Assembly (NCBI RefSeq): GCF_046569695.1
Contig: NZ_JBKHUI010000001.1
Coordinates: forward strand, 186,001-250,000
Direction of reading: 5' to 3'
Length of the DNA: 64,000 nucleotides
Origin: Kluyvera sp046569695
GTDB lineage: Bacteria > Pseudomonadota > Gammaproteobacteria > Enterobacterales > Enterobacteriaceae
The notes below the pieces were generated by a model that made no database searches, was not told where the DNA came from, and saw nothing but the letters and a program-made list of their open reading frames with translations. This document shows, piece after piece, positions 9,256 to 17,568 of this stretch (the stretch's first letter is position 1; each line of letters starts with the position of its first letter). The position numbers and the translations under genes were made by a program.

Positions 9256-10208
9256 AAATGGCGATAGTGATTTTCATCGCCCTCGCGCTAGTAGGATTTT
9301 CGGCGCTGTCGCTACAAATGGGGGTGATTGCCGTTCCCTGGCGCGCCCTGCTGACCGACTGGCACACCGGGCGCGAGTATCATTACGTATTAACCGCCTA
9401 CCGTCTGCCGCGACTGCTGCTGGCGCTGTTTGTCGGTGCCGCCCTCGCGGTGGCCGGCGTGCTGGTGCAGGGGATCGTACGCAATCCTCTGGCATCGCCG
9501 GATATCCTCGGCGTAAACCATGCCGCCAGCCTGGCCTCTGTAGGCGCACTGCTTCTTTTACCGTCACTATCGGTGATTGCACTGCCGCTGCTGGCCTTTG
9601 CCGGAGGCATGGCGGGTTTGATCCTGCTGAGAATGCTGGCGAACACCAGCCAGCCGATGAAGCTGGCGCTCACGGGTGTCGCGCTTTCCGCCTGCTGGGC
9701 CAGCCTGACGGATTATCTGATGCTCTCGCGCCCGCAGGATGTCAACAGCGCCCTGCTCTGGCTGACCGGCAGCTTATGGGGCCGTGACTGGAGCTTTGTG
9801 ACGATTGCCGTCCCGCTGCTAATGTTGTTTCTGCCGCTAAGTCTGGTTTTTTGCCGCGATCTCGACCTTCTGGCACTCGGCGATGCGCGCGCCACCACGC
9901 TCGGCGTGTCGGTGCCGCGTACCCGGTTCCGGGTTTTGCTGCTGGCGGTCGCCATGACATCAACCGGCGTGGCCGTCTGCGGCCCGATTAGCTTTATCGG
10001 TCTTGTGGTGCCGCATATGGTGCGCAGCCTCATCGGTGGACGCCACCGCTGGCTGCTGCCCGTTTCGGCCCTGACCGGTGGCGCGCTGCTGGTCATTGCC
10101 GATCTGCTGGCGCGAATTATTCATCCCCCGCTGGAACTGCCCGCTGGCGTGCTGACCGCTATTATCGGCGCGCCGTGGTTTGTCTGGCTGCTTGTGAGAA
10201 TGCGATAA
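9252..10208 (+). CDS. fecD: Ferric citrate ABC permease FecD
   Basis: Second permease subunit, 318 residues, homologous to FecC. YRLPRLLLALFVGAALAVAG and GPISFIGLVVPHMVR are the same family signatures as in FecC. It overlaps fecC by 4 bp, and its TAA is directly followed by the fecE ATG with no spacer. Confidence 0.97.
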   Translation: MKMAIVIFIALALVGFSALSLQMGVIAVPWRALLTDWHTGREYHYVLTAYRLPRLLLALFVGAALAVAGVLVQGIVRNPLASPDILGVNHAASLASVGALLLLPSLSVIALPLLAFAGGMAGLILLRMLANTSQPMKLALTGVALSACWASLTDYLMLSRPQDVNSALLWLTGSLWGRDWSFVTIAVPLLMLFLPLSLVFCRDLDLLALGDARATTLGVSVPRTRFRVLLLAVAMTSTGVAVCGPISFIGLVVPHMVRSLIGGRHRWLLPVSALTGGALLVIADLLARIIHPPLELPAGVLTAIIGAPWFVWLLVRMR

Positions 10209-10976
10209 ATGACATTACGAACTGAAAATCTGACGGTCAATTACGGTACCCATAAGGTGCTTGATGGCGTTTCACTCACTCTGCCAGCGGGAAAGATCAC
10301 CGCCCTGCTCGGCCCTAACGGTTGCGGGAAATCGACGCTGTTAAACTGTTTTTCGCGGCTATTAATGCCGCAGTCCGGCGGCATATTTCTCGACGAGAAT
10401 CCCATCAACGCGCTCTCATCGCGCCAGTTGGCCCGCAGGCTGGCGCTGCTGCCGCAGCACCATTTAACGCCAGAGGGAATTACCGTTCAGGAGCTGGTGT
10501 CGTACGGTCGCAACCCGTGGTTGTCACTCTGGGGGCGTCTTTCCGTTGAAGATAACGCGCGAGTCAATGCTGCCATGAGCCAGACTCGGATCGACCATCT
10601 TGCCGATCGACGGTTAACCGATCTTTCCGGCGGCCAGCGTCAGCGCGCCTTTCTGGCAATGGTTCTGGCGCAGAATACGCACGTTGTTCTCCTCGATGAG
10701 CCAACCACCTATCTCGATATCAATCACCAGGTGGAACTGATGCGGTTGATGGGCGAGCTTCAGGCTCAGGGGAAAACGGTGGTCGCCGTGCTGCACGACC
10801 TCAATCAGGCCAGCCGGTACTGCGATCATCTGGTGGTCATGGCGAACGGACATGTTATGGCGCAGGGCTCACCAGAAGAGGTGATGAACCCTGAATTGCT
10901 GAGAACCGTATTCAGCGTGGAAACGGAGATACACCCCGAGCCGGTATCCGGCAAGCCGATGTGTGTCGTGAGGTAG
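10209..10976 (+). CDS. fecE: Ferric citrate ABC ATPase FecE
   Basis: ATPase of the ferric citrate importer, 255 residues as in E. coli. Walker A is G35-PNGCGKS42. The ABC signature LSGGQRQR is near residue 140, Walker B VVLLDEPT near 157-164, and the switch histidine is in VVAVLHDLNQ near 196. It is the last gene of fecABCDE. No strong terminator was seen directly downstream. Confidence 0.97.
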   Translation: MTLRTENLTVNYGTHKVLDGVSLTLPAGKITALLGPNGCGKSTLLNCFSRLLMPQSGGIFLDENPINALSSRQLARRLALLPQHHLTPEGITVQELVSYGRNPWLSLWGRLSVEDNARVNAAMSQTRIDHLADRRLTDLSGGQRQRAFLAMVLAQNTHVVLLDEPTTYLDINHQVELMRLMGELQAQGKTVVAVLHDLNQASRYCDHLVVMANGHVMAQGSPEEVMNPELLRTVFSVETEIHPEPVSGKPMCVVR

Positions 10977-11012
10977 ATGGCGTAACGCGGGTCATTAAGA
11001 AAGCACACGTTG

Positions 11013-11300
11013 TCAGTCTTTCTGTATTATCAACCGCGAATAGACGGTGGATTTACTTGGATCTGACGACGATAACGATGCCATCTGATCGCTCACTTGC
11101 ACAACTTTCCAACCCTGTTTTGCCAGTTCAGGGAGTGTACCCTTGATTCCCCCTCCACAAGTGAAAACGGTACTGTCAGTAATATCCTGACGCCCACTTG
11201 CCACCGCGCCAACTTCCGGGGAACCACAAAAGTGCGCTTCCCCGGCCACTGCCGATGCACTTAAGCCAAGCAGAACCATTACCAGCAACGAATTTTTCAT
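11013..11300 (-). CDS. Small secreted protein of unknown function
   Basis: A 95-residue protein with a clear signal peptide (MKNSLLVMVLLGLSASAVA, cleavage before GEA). The mature part of about 75 residues has two cysteines (in HFCGS and FTCGG) that could form a disulfide in the periplasm. A strong AGGAGG stands ahead of the ATG, which supports translation. I do not recognise the family. It is convergent with fecE and apparently single. Confidence 0.65.
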   Translation of the reverse strand: MKNSLLVMVLLGLSASAVAGEAHFCGSPEVGAVASGRQDITDSTVFTCGGGIKGTLPELAKQGWKVVQVSDQMASLSSSDPSKSTVYSRLIIQKD

Positions 11301-11924
11301 CAGTTCCTCCTATTTATGATGTTATATGCCACCGCAGGTAAGGCCGAAACGACTACATTAATAGTCATGGTACGTGATTTAAAATCGTTGTCGTTACAAC
11401 CAGCAAGAAGCAGAGTCCGTATTCCAACATTGAGTAAAATCGTTGTTTTCATAACCATTCAGCCAATGGATAAAAATATTACAGCGATCTGCTTTCAGCA
11501 AGCCAGCGTTAAATGCTTCGCAGGAAAGCACTAATAATAATGATGTGTAAGAAGTATCAATCTATAAATTTTAATAAAGTCAAGAAAAGCGGCTAGAGAG
11601 AGAAATCAGAAAAGCGATAAGGCGTTAGAGAATTCAGAATCGATTGAAGCTTAAGATTGTCCGTGGCAATTCAACCTGGAATCAGAAAACAATGCTGCGT
11701 AAGCGGTATTTTTCATTCCAATGATGCTCTTGAAGGCTATCGCCAACTTCTTCTCCTCGCTCAAAACAGTCTGTCCGTTAGCTGTGTTAGCTGGGGTGAG
11801 TCTGAAGCTGTGCAATAATCCTGCTTTTTTTGGCAGGCTTGACGGTCTCCCGGAGCCCAAATATAGTCATTACTGTCCAGATTCATTGAAGTTTTAATTT
11901 CACTTAAAGTTCCCGAGGTTCAAT
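11301..11924. other. Gene-poor AT-rich stretch
   Basis: About 620 bp with no convincing gene. Two frames (11316-11534 plus, 11651-11860 minus) are of 69-72 codons, have no ribosome-binding site and no recognisable product. The right end must contain the promoter of the membrane-protein gene at 11925. Confidence 0.4.
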
Positions 11925-12527
11925 ATGGCCATCCCCTTCATCCCTATATTAATAGGTAGCATCATTAACGCTATTCCGGTATTAGCGTTGTATTTTGCCG
12001 TGGGTAAGAGCATTAAACGACTGGCTCCATTAGTTCTCTTTTCAATCATATATACTGCTGGAAATTCCATATACTGGACTTATCGTCAGGTTGACGTGAC
12101 GCTGATTATCACGTCTACCGTCATAGGATTTGCAGGTTTGATTTGTCTTGGGTTCATACACGGACGCGAAAATGGAAGACTGAAGTCATGGTTTCTCGCA
12201 AGTAGCGCCCTTATTCTATGCTCGGTTATTCCATTCGTACGGTTGCTAGTCTTTATCGGTCAAGTCTCGCCTACGTTTTTTTATCCGTTGATAACAGTGT
12301 TACTGGCTGTGGGGATTCTGTCATTAGCTTTCAACCGAGGTCTTGGTGCGCCATTGACTAGCGGGAATGCATATCCAAACGGAACGACTTATAAGCCTTA
12401 TTCTACCCAGACAGAGTTAGAAACGGATTTAGCCATCAAAGGCAGATCTGTTTTGTCAGATACAACGCGAAGTGAAGCCGAACGAGAAAGACTTCGTCAA
12501 ATGCTGAACGATAAGTACGACGATTAA
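11925..12527 (+). CDS. Predicted inner-membrane protein, unknown function
   Basis: 200 residues with about five hydrophobic segments (roughly 5-27, 33-51, 57-77, 86-109 and 115-133). A soluble, charged C-terminal tail of about 65 residues ends in SEAERERLRQMLNDKYDD. That tail looks helical and resembles the short C-terminal SHOCT-like helices of bacterial membrane proteins, but this is not certain. GAGG precedes the ATG. It has its own hairpin terminator at 12543. I do not recognise a family. Confidence 0.65.
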   Translation: MAIPFIPILIGSIINAIPVLALYFAVGKSIKRLAPLVLFSIIYTAGNSIYWTYRQVDVTLIITSTVIGFAGLICLGFIHGRENGRLKSWFLASSALILCSVIPFVRLLVFIGQVSPTFFYPLITVLLAVGILSLAFNRGLGAPLTSGNAYPNGTTYKPYSTQTELETDLAIKGRSVLSDTTRSEAERERLRQMLNDKYDD

Positions 12528-12542
12528 CTCAAGCCCTTCAGT

Positions 12543-12568
12543 CGCCACGTTGTTAACGTGGCGCTTTC
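12543..12568 (+). terminator. Terminator after the membrane-protein gene
   Basis: Perfect 9-bp stem CGCCACGTT (12543-12551) / AACGTGGCG (12555-12563) with a 3-base loop, followed by CTTTC. It starts 15 bp after the stop codon. Confidence 0.6.
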
Positions 12569-12724
12569 AATTCACCTGACCTGCCATCCGTTTTTCATTC
12601 GCCATATTTTCAATAATGTCCGCAGTTCACTCACGGCGAGCGTTTAGTTCAGTCAAATCGTCCGCTTAGTGCCAGGAGCGGACAGCCTGTCTTAGAATCG
12701 TGCTGGGGGCACTTGGGGTGTATC

Positions 12725-12750
12725 ATAAGGATCGGTTTACCGATCCTTAT
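12725..12750. repeat. Perfect 12-bp inverted repeat, 2-bp spacer
   Basis: Arms ATAAGGATCGGT (12725-12736) and ACCGATCCTTAT (12739-12750) are separated by TT. There is no T-run, so it does not look like an ordinary terminator for the hydrolase ending at 12865. The two-base spacer fits a protein-binding palindrome or a recombination scar better, but no partner is apparent. Confidence 0.6.
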
Positions 12751-12864
12751 CTGATTTACATCGCACAAGGGCCTGGCCGTCGACGAGCATCGCCCGAGCC
12801 ACTTTGGTATTGCGAATCCCCGACGCCCCATGCTCTGAAGTGCTCAAGTAGTGCGAGAAGTGGA

Positions 12865-13992
12865 TCAATTTTCGGAGAGATTCAATTTTCGCTGAACATT
12901 TGTAAAGTATTCAATGAGAGCCTGGTTGACCTCCTGACTGTGTTCCTGCTGTATCCAATGACTGCCATGTGGAATGATGACTTGTGTCACTCGTGGAACT
13001 AATTTCGGAAGAGCTGCCAGGCTGGCCTCGCCATTCGGATTGGCGATGACGGGATCGTCACTGCCCGCGATAAACAGGGCTGGCTGTTGAACTTTTGCAG
13101 ATTCCAGCGGGGCGCTGTCATACCAGTTTTGGTCGATGTTCCGATACCAATTGAATGCACCTCGAAAACCCGTCTTACGAAATTCATTCGTAATGTACTC
13201 TAAGTCTTTCTCCGACAGCCATTTAGGGAGTGTGTTGGGTACAGACTGGATAGGAAGAAAACCAGCACCTTTGTCCATCAGGAACGGGCGTCCCGAAGGG
13301 TCTGCTCTTCCATTAGAAAAGAGGCTAATAAAGGTGCCGCGCGTATCCCGTTCGAATTCTGCTTCAGCGACACCTTCTTTCTGGAAGTAAGTCCAGTAAT
13401 GCATTTTATTGCCTGGAAGGTTTCGGAGCATTTCAAGAGGCGGCATCGGCGCACGCGCCGTGAATGGGACACTAAGTGCAGCGATGGCAGGGAACATGTC
13501 CGGTCGCAATTGAGCTGCCAGCCACGTAGCGCTGGCGCCAAAGTCATGTCCGACGAGGTATGCTTGCTCTTCGTTGTTGGCGTGTACCAGGCCAACTAAA
13601 TCACCGACAATCCGCATCAAAGAAAAACTGTTCTTATCCTGGGGAGCCTCCGTCTGCCCGTAACCTCTCATGTCAGGGACGACCACATGAAATCCAGCTT
13701 TTACCAGTGCAGGGATCTGATATCGCCATGAATACCAGGACTCTGGCCAACCGTGGACGAGCACCACTAAAGGACCTTTTCCGGCTTCAACGTAATGTAT
13801 GTTTATTCCGTTTATTTTCTTTATATGGTGTTTCAGGGTCAGGTCAATGTCGCCATTTCGCAGGGATGTAATCTGGCCCGTTTCCTCGGTTCCAGTTCGC
13901 GATACTGCCGGTGCAGGAGCGGCAAATGCAGAAGCCGCAAGTATAGAAGCCGCAATTGTGCTCAGTAAAAAAGTACGAAGGTGGATGGTCAT
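12865..13992 (-). CDS. Exported alpha/beta hydrolase, epoxide hydrolase-like
   Basis: 375 residues. A signal peptide (LLSTIAASILAASAFAAPA) indicates export to the periplasm. The fold is that of epoxide hydrolases and haloalkane dehalogenases: oxyanion motif H80-G-W-P83, nucleophile elbow G148-H-D150-F-G, an acidic residue in GSDDPV (about 312-313) and the histidine in HGSHW (H345). An Asp nucleophile with HGWPESW favours an epoxide hydrolase. Lid tyrosines (MHYWTY, FNWYRN) could activate the epoxide ring. The gene points away from the SDR/TetR/MATE module, and the truncated copy of the MATE 5' end lies just upstream of it. Confidence 0.85.
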   Translation of the reverse strand: MTIHLRTFLLSTIAASILAASAFAAPAPAVSRTGTEETGQITSLRNGDIDLTLKHHIKKINGINIHYVEAGKGPLVVLVHGWPESWYSWRYQIPALVKAGFHVVVPDMRGYGQTEAPQDKNSFSLMRIVGDLVGLVHANNEEQAYLVGHDFGASATWLAAQLRPDMFPAIAALSVPFTARAPMPPLEMLRNLPGNKMHYWTYFQKEGVAEAEFERDTRGTFISLFSNGRADPSGRPFLMDKGAGFLPIQSVPNTLPKWLSEKDLEYITNEFRKTGFRGAFNWYRNIDQNWYDSAPLESAKVQQPALFIAGSDDPVIANPNGEASLAALPKLVPRVTQVIIPHGSHWIQQEHSQEVNQALIEYFTNVQRKLNLSEN

Positions 13993-14460
13993 TGATATGC
14001 CTCTTTCTTAAGTGAGTGATAGGAAAACTGATTCCTGACCATAGGCCTGAGCATAGCCGGGCTAGTGTGGCCACCTCGCGACTGTCAGGTTTCATTTAAA
14101 TCTCCAGAGTGTTTGATCAGGCAGAAGACCTCACGATAGACATGGTTTCTCCTGCGAACCCCTTTGAGAAAATCTCTTCTGTCTTCTTGCATATAATTTC
14201 TCCCCAGTAAATATTCATAATTTGATAATATACTGGATGCATAAGCTTTAATTATCTGGCTGACAGTTTTATGCAATAAGAGAATTTTAATTTATTTCGC
14301 TAATCTGTCTGACTGGTTGCTCTGGATGCAGTAATTCGAGCATTATACGGCCATATAAATAATAAACCCCATGGGGATTTAAAATGAATATGGCCATGCC
14401 CGTCCAACAACGTAGATTATGCGGTGTTACCAGCTATTGAAAAAATCGAACGGCCGTTAT
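13993..14460. other. Intergenic region with a MATE-gene fragment
   Basis: About 470 bp between the hydrolase start and the end of the SDR gene. Apart from the 70-bp MATE fragment at 14056-14125 nothing coding can be supported. A small GC-rich palindrome, CCCCATGGGG, lies near 14370 in AT-rich surroundings and might end the SDR transcript. Confidence 0.4.
14056..14125 (-). pseudogene. Duplicated 5' end of the MATE gene (fragment)
   Basis: These 70 bases match 17309-17378 with three mismatches (constant offset 3253). The stretch contains the same leader (GGAG then ATTTAA) and start codon, encoding MKPDSREVATLAR, compared with MKPDSREAAKLAR in the intact pump at 15939-17348. Beyond both ends the sequences diverge, so only the ribosome-binding site, start and about 13 codons were copied. 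It reads leftward toward the exported hydrolase gene but does not continue in frame with it. Confidence 0.85.
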
Positions 14461-15177
14461 TTAGAATGCGGAAAAATGATGCTCAAGGCCTTTTGGATTG
14501 CCACCCCACAATCCCGATACCTGCTGTGAAACCGGATCCGGATAAATATCTTCCAGGTCGTTGATGAGCCCCTTAACAATCTCTTCGGCAGCAACATTAG
14601 CCGGTGTTTTGTCGATCGGTAAATCAGCAGACAGTCGGGTTTCTATCGGACCTGGATATATACCAACAACCTTAATATTCTTTGGCTTTAAAAGGCCCCT
14701 GGCAGCCTGTGTTGCTGAATGCATTGCTGCTTTAGACGCAGCATACCCGGCTGTGGATGCCATAGGAGCAAGTGCCAGTACGCTAAGCACGTTAGCAATC
14801 ACACCTCTGCCGTTCTTCTCCATTCCAGGAATAACGGCCTGCATGACTCTCATGGTGCCAAAATAGTTAACATTCATGTCCGAAGCTAAATCATCCTGCG
14901 TAGCGGTTTCAATATTGTTAGAGAGCATTGCACCGGCATTATTCACCAGAATATCAATTGACCCAATTTCTGCCACTGCTGCGCTGACGTCTTCGGGTTT
15001 AGTAATATCAAGCTTGATGAAGGTAACCCTTTCGTCACCGAATTCTGGTAAATTACCCAGTTCCCGGGTGCCGGCATAAATTTTTCCTGCACCATTTCGG
15101 ATGAGAGCATGAACCAGTTCTGCGCCTATACCGCGGTTGGCGCCTGTTACTAAAATTGTTTTACCCTGAATGTTCAT
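14461..15177 (-). CDS. Short-chain dehydrogenase/reductase
   Basis: 238 residues from the ATG at 15177 (MNIQGKTILV). The dinucleotide motif is T11-GANRGIG18, NNAGA follows, and the catalytic Ser and the Tyr-x-x-x-Lys lie in VLSVLAL and GYAASKAA. The classical SDR fold predicts an NAD(P)-dependent oxidoreductase of unknown substrate. It starts 57 bp after the TetR gene stop on the same strand, so both are probably cotranscribed from the palindromic operator at 15862-15893. That suggests it detoxifies or modifies the ligand the TetR protein senses. Confidence 0.85.
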   Translation of the reverse strand: MNIQGKTILVTGANRGIGAELVHALIRNGAGKIYAGTRELGNLPEFGDERVTFIKLDITKPEDVSAAVAEIGSIDILVNNAGAMLSNNIETATQDDLASDMNVNYFGTMRVMQAVIPGMEKNGRGVIANVLSVLALAPMASTAGYAASKAAMHSATQAARGLLKPKNIKVVGIYPGPIETRLSADLPIDKTPANVAAEEIVKGLINDLEDIYPDPVSQQVSGLWGGNPKGLEHHFSAF

Positions 15178-15234
15178 ATTATTACCCGTCTGCCAGTCAT
15201 TCACTGTTAGTGAAGTATTGAGATTGTGATGCAC

Positions 15235-15837
15235 TTATGTGCAGCGTTGTGTATCTGCTTTCTCTGAAAGCATTAATGCCGTTCTTTTTCCGTCAACCAG
15301 TAATTGATCTGATAACTCTTTATCGGAAATAATGCGCGCCAGCTGCAGCGTTCCGATCATTACAGCCCAGATGGCGCTGGCAACTCGCATGCGGGTTGCT
15401 GAGTCTGTCTCCTGAGGAAGGCAGTCTGAAATACGCTCAATTATCCGGGTTATCTTGTCTGACACCATGTCACGCGTGTCTGTTGGTCGATTCTTGAGTT
15501 CAGACGCGAGCGCCGCGATTACGCATCCAGATTCTGGCGAGTCCCGATGCCCCTCACTGAGATAGCGGTCCAGGATCAGCTGAATAGTGAGCTTTTCATT
15601 ATTTTCCGGAGCGCCAAACGCTGCGCAAAATGTTTCATCTGCAGCGAGACAAACCGCTTCTTTGATCAGCTCTTCCTTCGACTTAAAGTGGCTGTAAAAT
15701 CCTCCCACCGTAAGCTGAACATCAGCCATAAGGCCCGCTACACCTACCTTTTCGATACCTTCAGTACGAAACCTCTTTGAGGCAGATTCAACGATTTTTT
15801 TATGCGTTTCTTCTTTATGATCTTTGGAATATCTCAT
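15235..15837 (-). CDS. TetR/AcrR family repressor
   Basis: 200 residues from ATG 15837, which is preceded by GAGGAA. The N-terminal helix-turn-helix covers about residues 12-60 (KKIVESASKRFRTEGIEKVGVAGLM, ending GGFYSHFKSKEEL, the usual TetR helix). The remaining 140 residues form the ligand-binding domain. A near-perfect palindrome lies 25 bp upstream of its start, and a related one lies before the MATE gene, so it probably represses itself with the SDR, and the pump. The ligand is unknown. Confidence 0.88.
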   Translation of the reverse strand: MRYSKDHKEETHKKIVESASKRFRTEGIEKVGVAGLMADVQLTVGGFYSHFKSKEELIKEAVCLAADETFCAAFGAPENNEKLTIQLILDRYLSEGHRDSPESGCVIAALASELKNRPTDTRDMVSDKITRIIERISDCLPQETDSATRMRVASAIWAVMIGTLQLARIISDKELSDQLLVDGKRTALMLSEKADTQRCT

Positions 15838-15861
15838 GCTACGTTCCTCATCCTGCATTAT

Positions 15862-15893
15862 CTGAATAGTATTATGGCGATAATACTATTCAG
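15862..15893. promoter_or_regulatory. Palindromic operator upstream of the TetR gene
   Basis: Perfect 14-bp arms CTGAATAGTATTAT (15862-15875) and ATAATACTATTCAG (15880-15893) around GGCG. Its position, just upstream of the TetR-family start, fits an autoregulatory operator. The right half ATAATACTAT recurs before the MATE gene at 17431-17440. Confidence 0.8.
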
Positions 15894-15938
15894 GGCAAAG
15901 ATTACGATCTATAACTTTATCCGGTAACCAGCAACAGC

Positions 15939-17348
15939 TTAAGACCGGACCGTCCTGAGCGCGGACGGATTCTGTTTATTGTATTTGGGCCACATCGCCC
16001 CCGAGCGCTCGATCACTACACTCATAAGAGCAGCTATCACCATAGATCCCATGACGATAACAAACAGTCCGGCCTGACCCACATTGAAGTACTCGACTGC
16101 AATCCATCCGCCACCGGCTGCGAGGATTAAACGAACGGTTCCGACCAGGAACATTTTCCACATATAACCGCTGCCCTGCGCAGCAAACCCGAGTGCAAAC
16201 AAAATGCCGTTGGCTGCGTAGAAGGGAGCAACAATCTGCAGGTACAGTTCGCCAGTAACCAGAACGCTTTCATCATGCGTGAACAGGCCAAGCCAGACGC
16301 CAGGAAAAACTGCCACTAATAAGCCTACAACCTCGGTGAATACCACACTGACAGCAACACCGACCCAGGTAATACGTTTCGCTCTGTCTATCTGACGGGC
16401 ACCTACGTTAATCCCGACCATCGTCACAATGGCCGTACCAATCCCGAACAGCACGGGGATCAGAACATAGTCGAGACGGGATGCTGTACCAAAACCCCCT
16501 ATGGCATCGACACCAAACACGCCTACAGCCCCGGTAACCAGTAAAACCATTACATTGAGCTGGATAGTCCCCAGCGCAGCAAGCAGGCCTACATTGAGAA
16601 TTTCACGGAAAAGAGGCCAGCGTAAACGTACCAACGTCATCCGGATACCGGCACGACCACTGGCCATGTAACGCAACATAGCTATTGCTGCAATCCAGTA
16701 AAAAATATTAATTGCCATACCTGCCCCCGCTAACCCAAAGCCCTTAATCGGCCCCAGGCCAAAGATCAGCAAAGGGGAAAGCGGGATCAGCACCAGGGCG
16801 CCAATCAGCGTGACGGCCGCAGGTACTTTCACATTGCCAATACCGCGTAAAACGGCAGAAAGAAGATTGACGATCCAGATCGGCACAGATGCAAAAAATA
16901 CATAGACAGAATATTCATGTGCGGCACTGAGTGCCTCACCAGCCCCGCCCATAGCCGCATAAATATGTTCGCCCAGACCGATAAAGAAGGCTGTAAAAGC
17001 AAGACCAAAAACTATGGCTACCACAACCGAATGCAGGATGAGCGCATTAACATCGTCATGTTTCCCGGCACCCGTTGCGCGGGCTACAGCTGAGGCCACG
17101 CCGCCACCAATTCCACCGGCTGCCATCATGGTCATCAGCATCCATACCGGGAAAACAAGTGCGACGCCAATCAGCGCCGGTGTTCCTAAAAACGATACGT
17201 AATACGTTTCGGCTACGCTGACTAACGTTTGCGCAATCAGAACGAGGATCGTAGGAACAGCGAGCTGCATCATTGTGCTAAAGACTGGCCCGTTAAGAAT
17301 CGCTTCCTGCCGGGCTAGTTTGGCCGCCTCGCGACTGTCAGGTTTCAT
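15939..17348 (-). CDS. MATE family multidrug/toxin efflux transporter
   Basis: 469 residues with about twelve hydrophobic segments. Two homologous halves are each marked by a MATE motif near the first helices (FSTMMQLAVPTILVLIAQTL; FREILNVGLLAALGTIQL). Such pumps export cationic drugs, dyes or metabolites using Na+ or H+. The ATG at 17348 follows GGAG at good spacing. It is transcribed in the same direction as the TetR-SDR pair but upstream of them, with its own operator-like site at 17417-17440. The first 13 codons and leader occur again as a fragment at 14056-14125. Confidence 0.88.
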   Translation of the reverse strand: MKPDSREAAKLARQEAILNGPVFSTMMQLAVPTILVLIAQTLVSVAETYYVSFLGTPALIGVALVFPVWMLMTMMAAGGIGGGVASAVARATGAGKHDDVNALILHSVVVAIVFGLAFTAFFIGLGEHIYAAMGGAGEALSAAHEYSVYVFFASVPIWIVNLLSAVLRGIGNVKVPAAVTLIGALVLIPLSPLLIFGLGPIKGFGLAGAGMAINIFYWIAAIAMLRYMASGRAGIRMTLVRLRWPLFREILNVGLLAALGTIQLNVMVLLVTGAVGVFGVDAIGGFGTASRLDYVLIPVLFGIGTAIVTMVGINVGARQIDRAKRITWVGVAVSVVFTEVVGLLVAVFPGVWLGLFTHDESVLVTGELYLQIVAPFYAANGILFALGFAAQGSGYMWKMFLVGTVRLILAAGGGWIAVEYFNVGQAGLFVIVMGSMVIAALMSVVIERSGAMWPKYNKQNPSALRTVRS

Positions 17349-17416
17349 TTAAATCTCCAGAGTGTTCGATCAGGCAGATAACCCAGGACTGGGTATAATT
17401 TGCACCAGCGGGCCTC

Positions 17417-17440
17417 TTTATATTATGATCATAATACTAT
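17417..17440. promoter_or_regulatory. Probable second TetR operator, upstream of the MATE gene
   Basis: Contains the perfect palindrome TATTATGATCATAATA (17421-17436) and, at 17431-17440, the same ATAATACTAT half-site found in the operator at 15862-15893. Over 24 bases the two sites agree at 18. It lies about 70 bp before the MATE start, between the divergent pump and dsbA-like genes, so it could control either or both. Confidence 0.65.
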
Positions 17441-17568
17441 GGGATTCAAAAAAGAAAGCTCTTTATGAAACGCCAGCGTTTCCTGGTGCTGAAATGATCT
17501 CTAAGTTACCGAAATTACATGGAAAAATATTTTCTTATCACTGAGTACAGTACTGGAGGTTATGGTTC

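Larger units (their letters stand above)
12528..12864. other. Gene-free stretch with a perfect palindrome
   Basis: No supportable gene in about 340 bp between two convergent genes. It contains the terminator at 12543 and, at 12725-12750, a perfect inverted repeat described separately. A 60-codon frame on the minus strand has no start signal. Confidence 0.4.

Noticed and set aside
11316..11534. Frame of 72 codons in the gene-poor stretch, with a stretch reminiscent of a tRNA end
   Set aside because: No start signal and no cloverleaf could be folded by eye, so neither a protein nor a tRNA is supported.
11651..11860. 69-codon minus-strand frame, possible transposase remnant
   Set aside because: No terminal repeats, no DDE motif and no match to a known transposase family.
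13844..14095. 83-codon frame beginning with the MATE N-terminus
   Set aside because: Only the first 13 codons derive from the pump; the rest is antisense to intergenic and hydrolase start sequence, so it is a fragment and not a gene.
17362..17544. 60-codon plus-strand frame between the MATE and dsbA-like genes
   Set aside because: It spans both promoters and the operator; no start signal.
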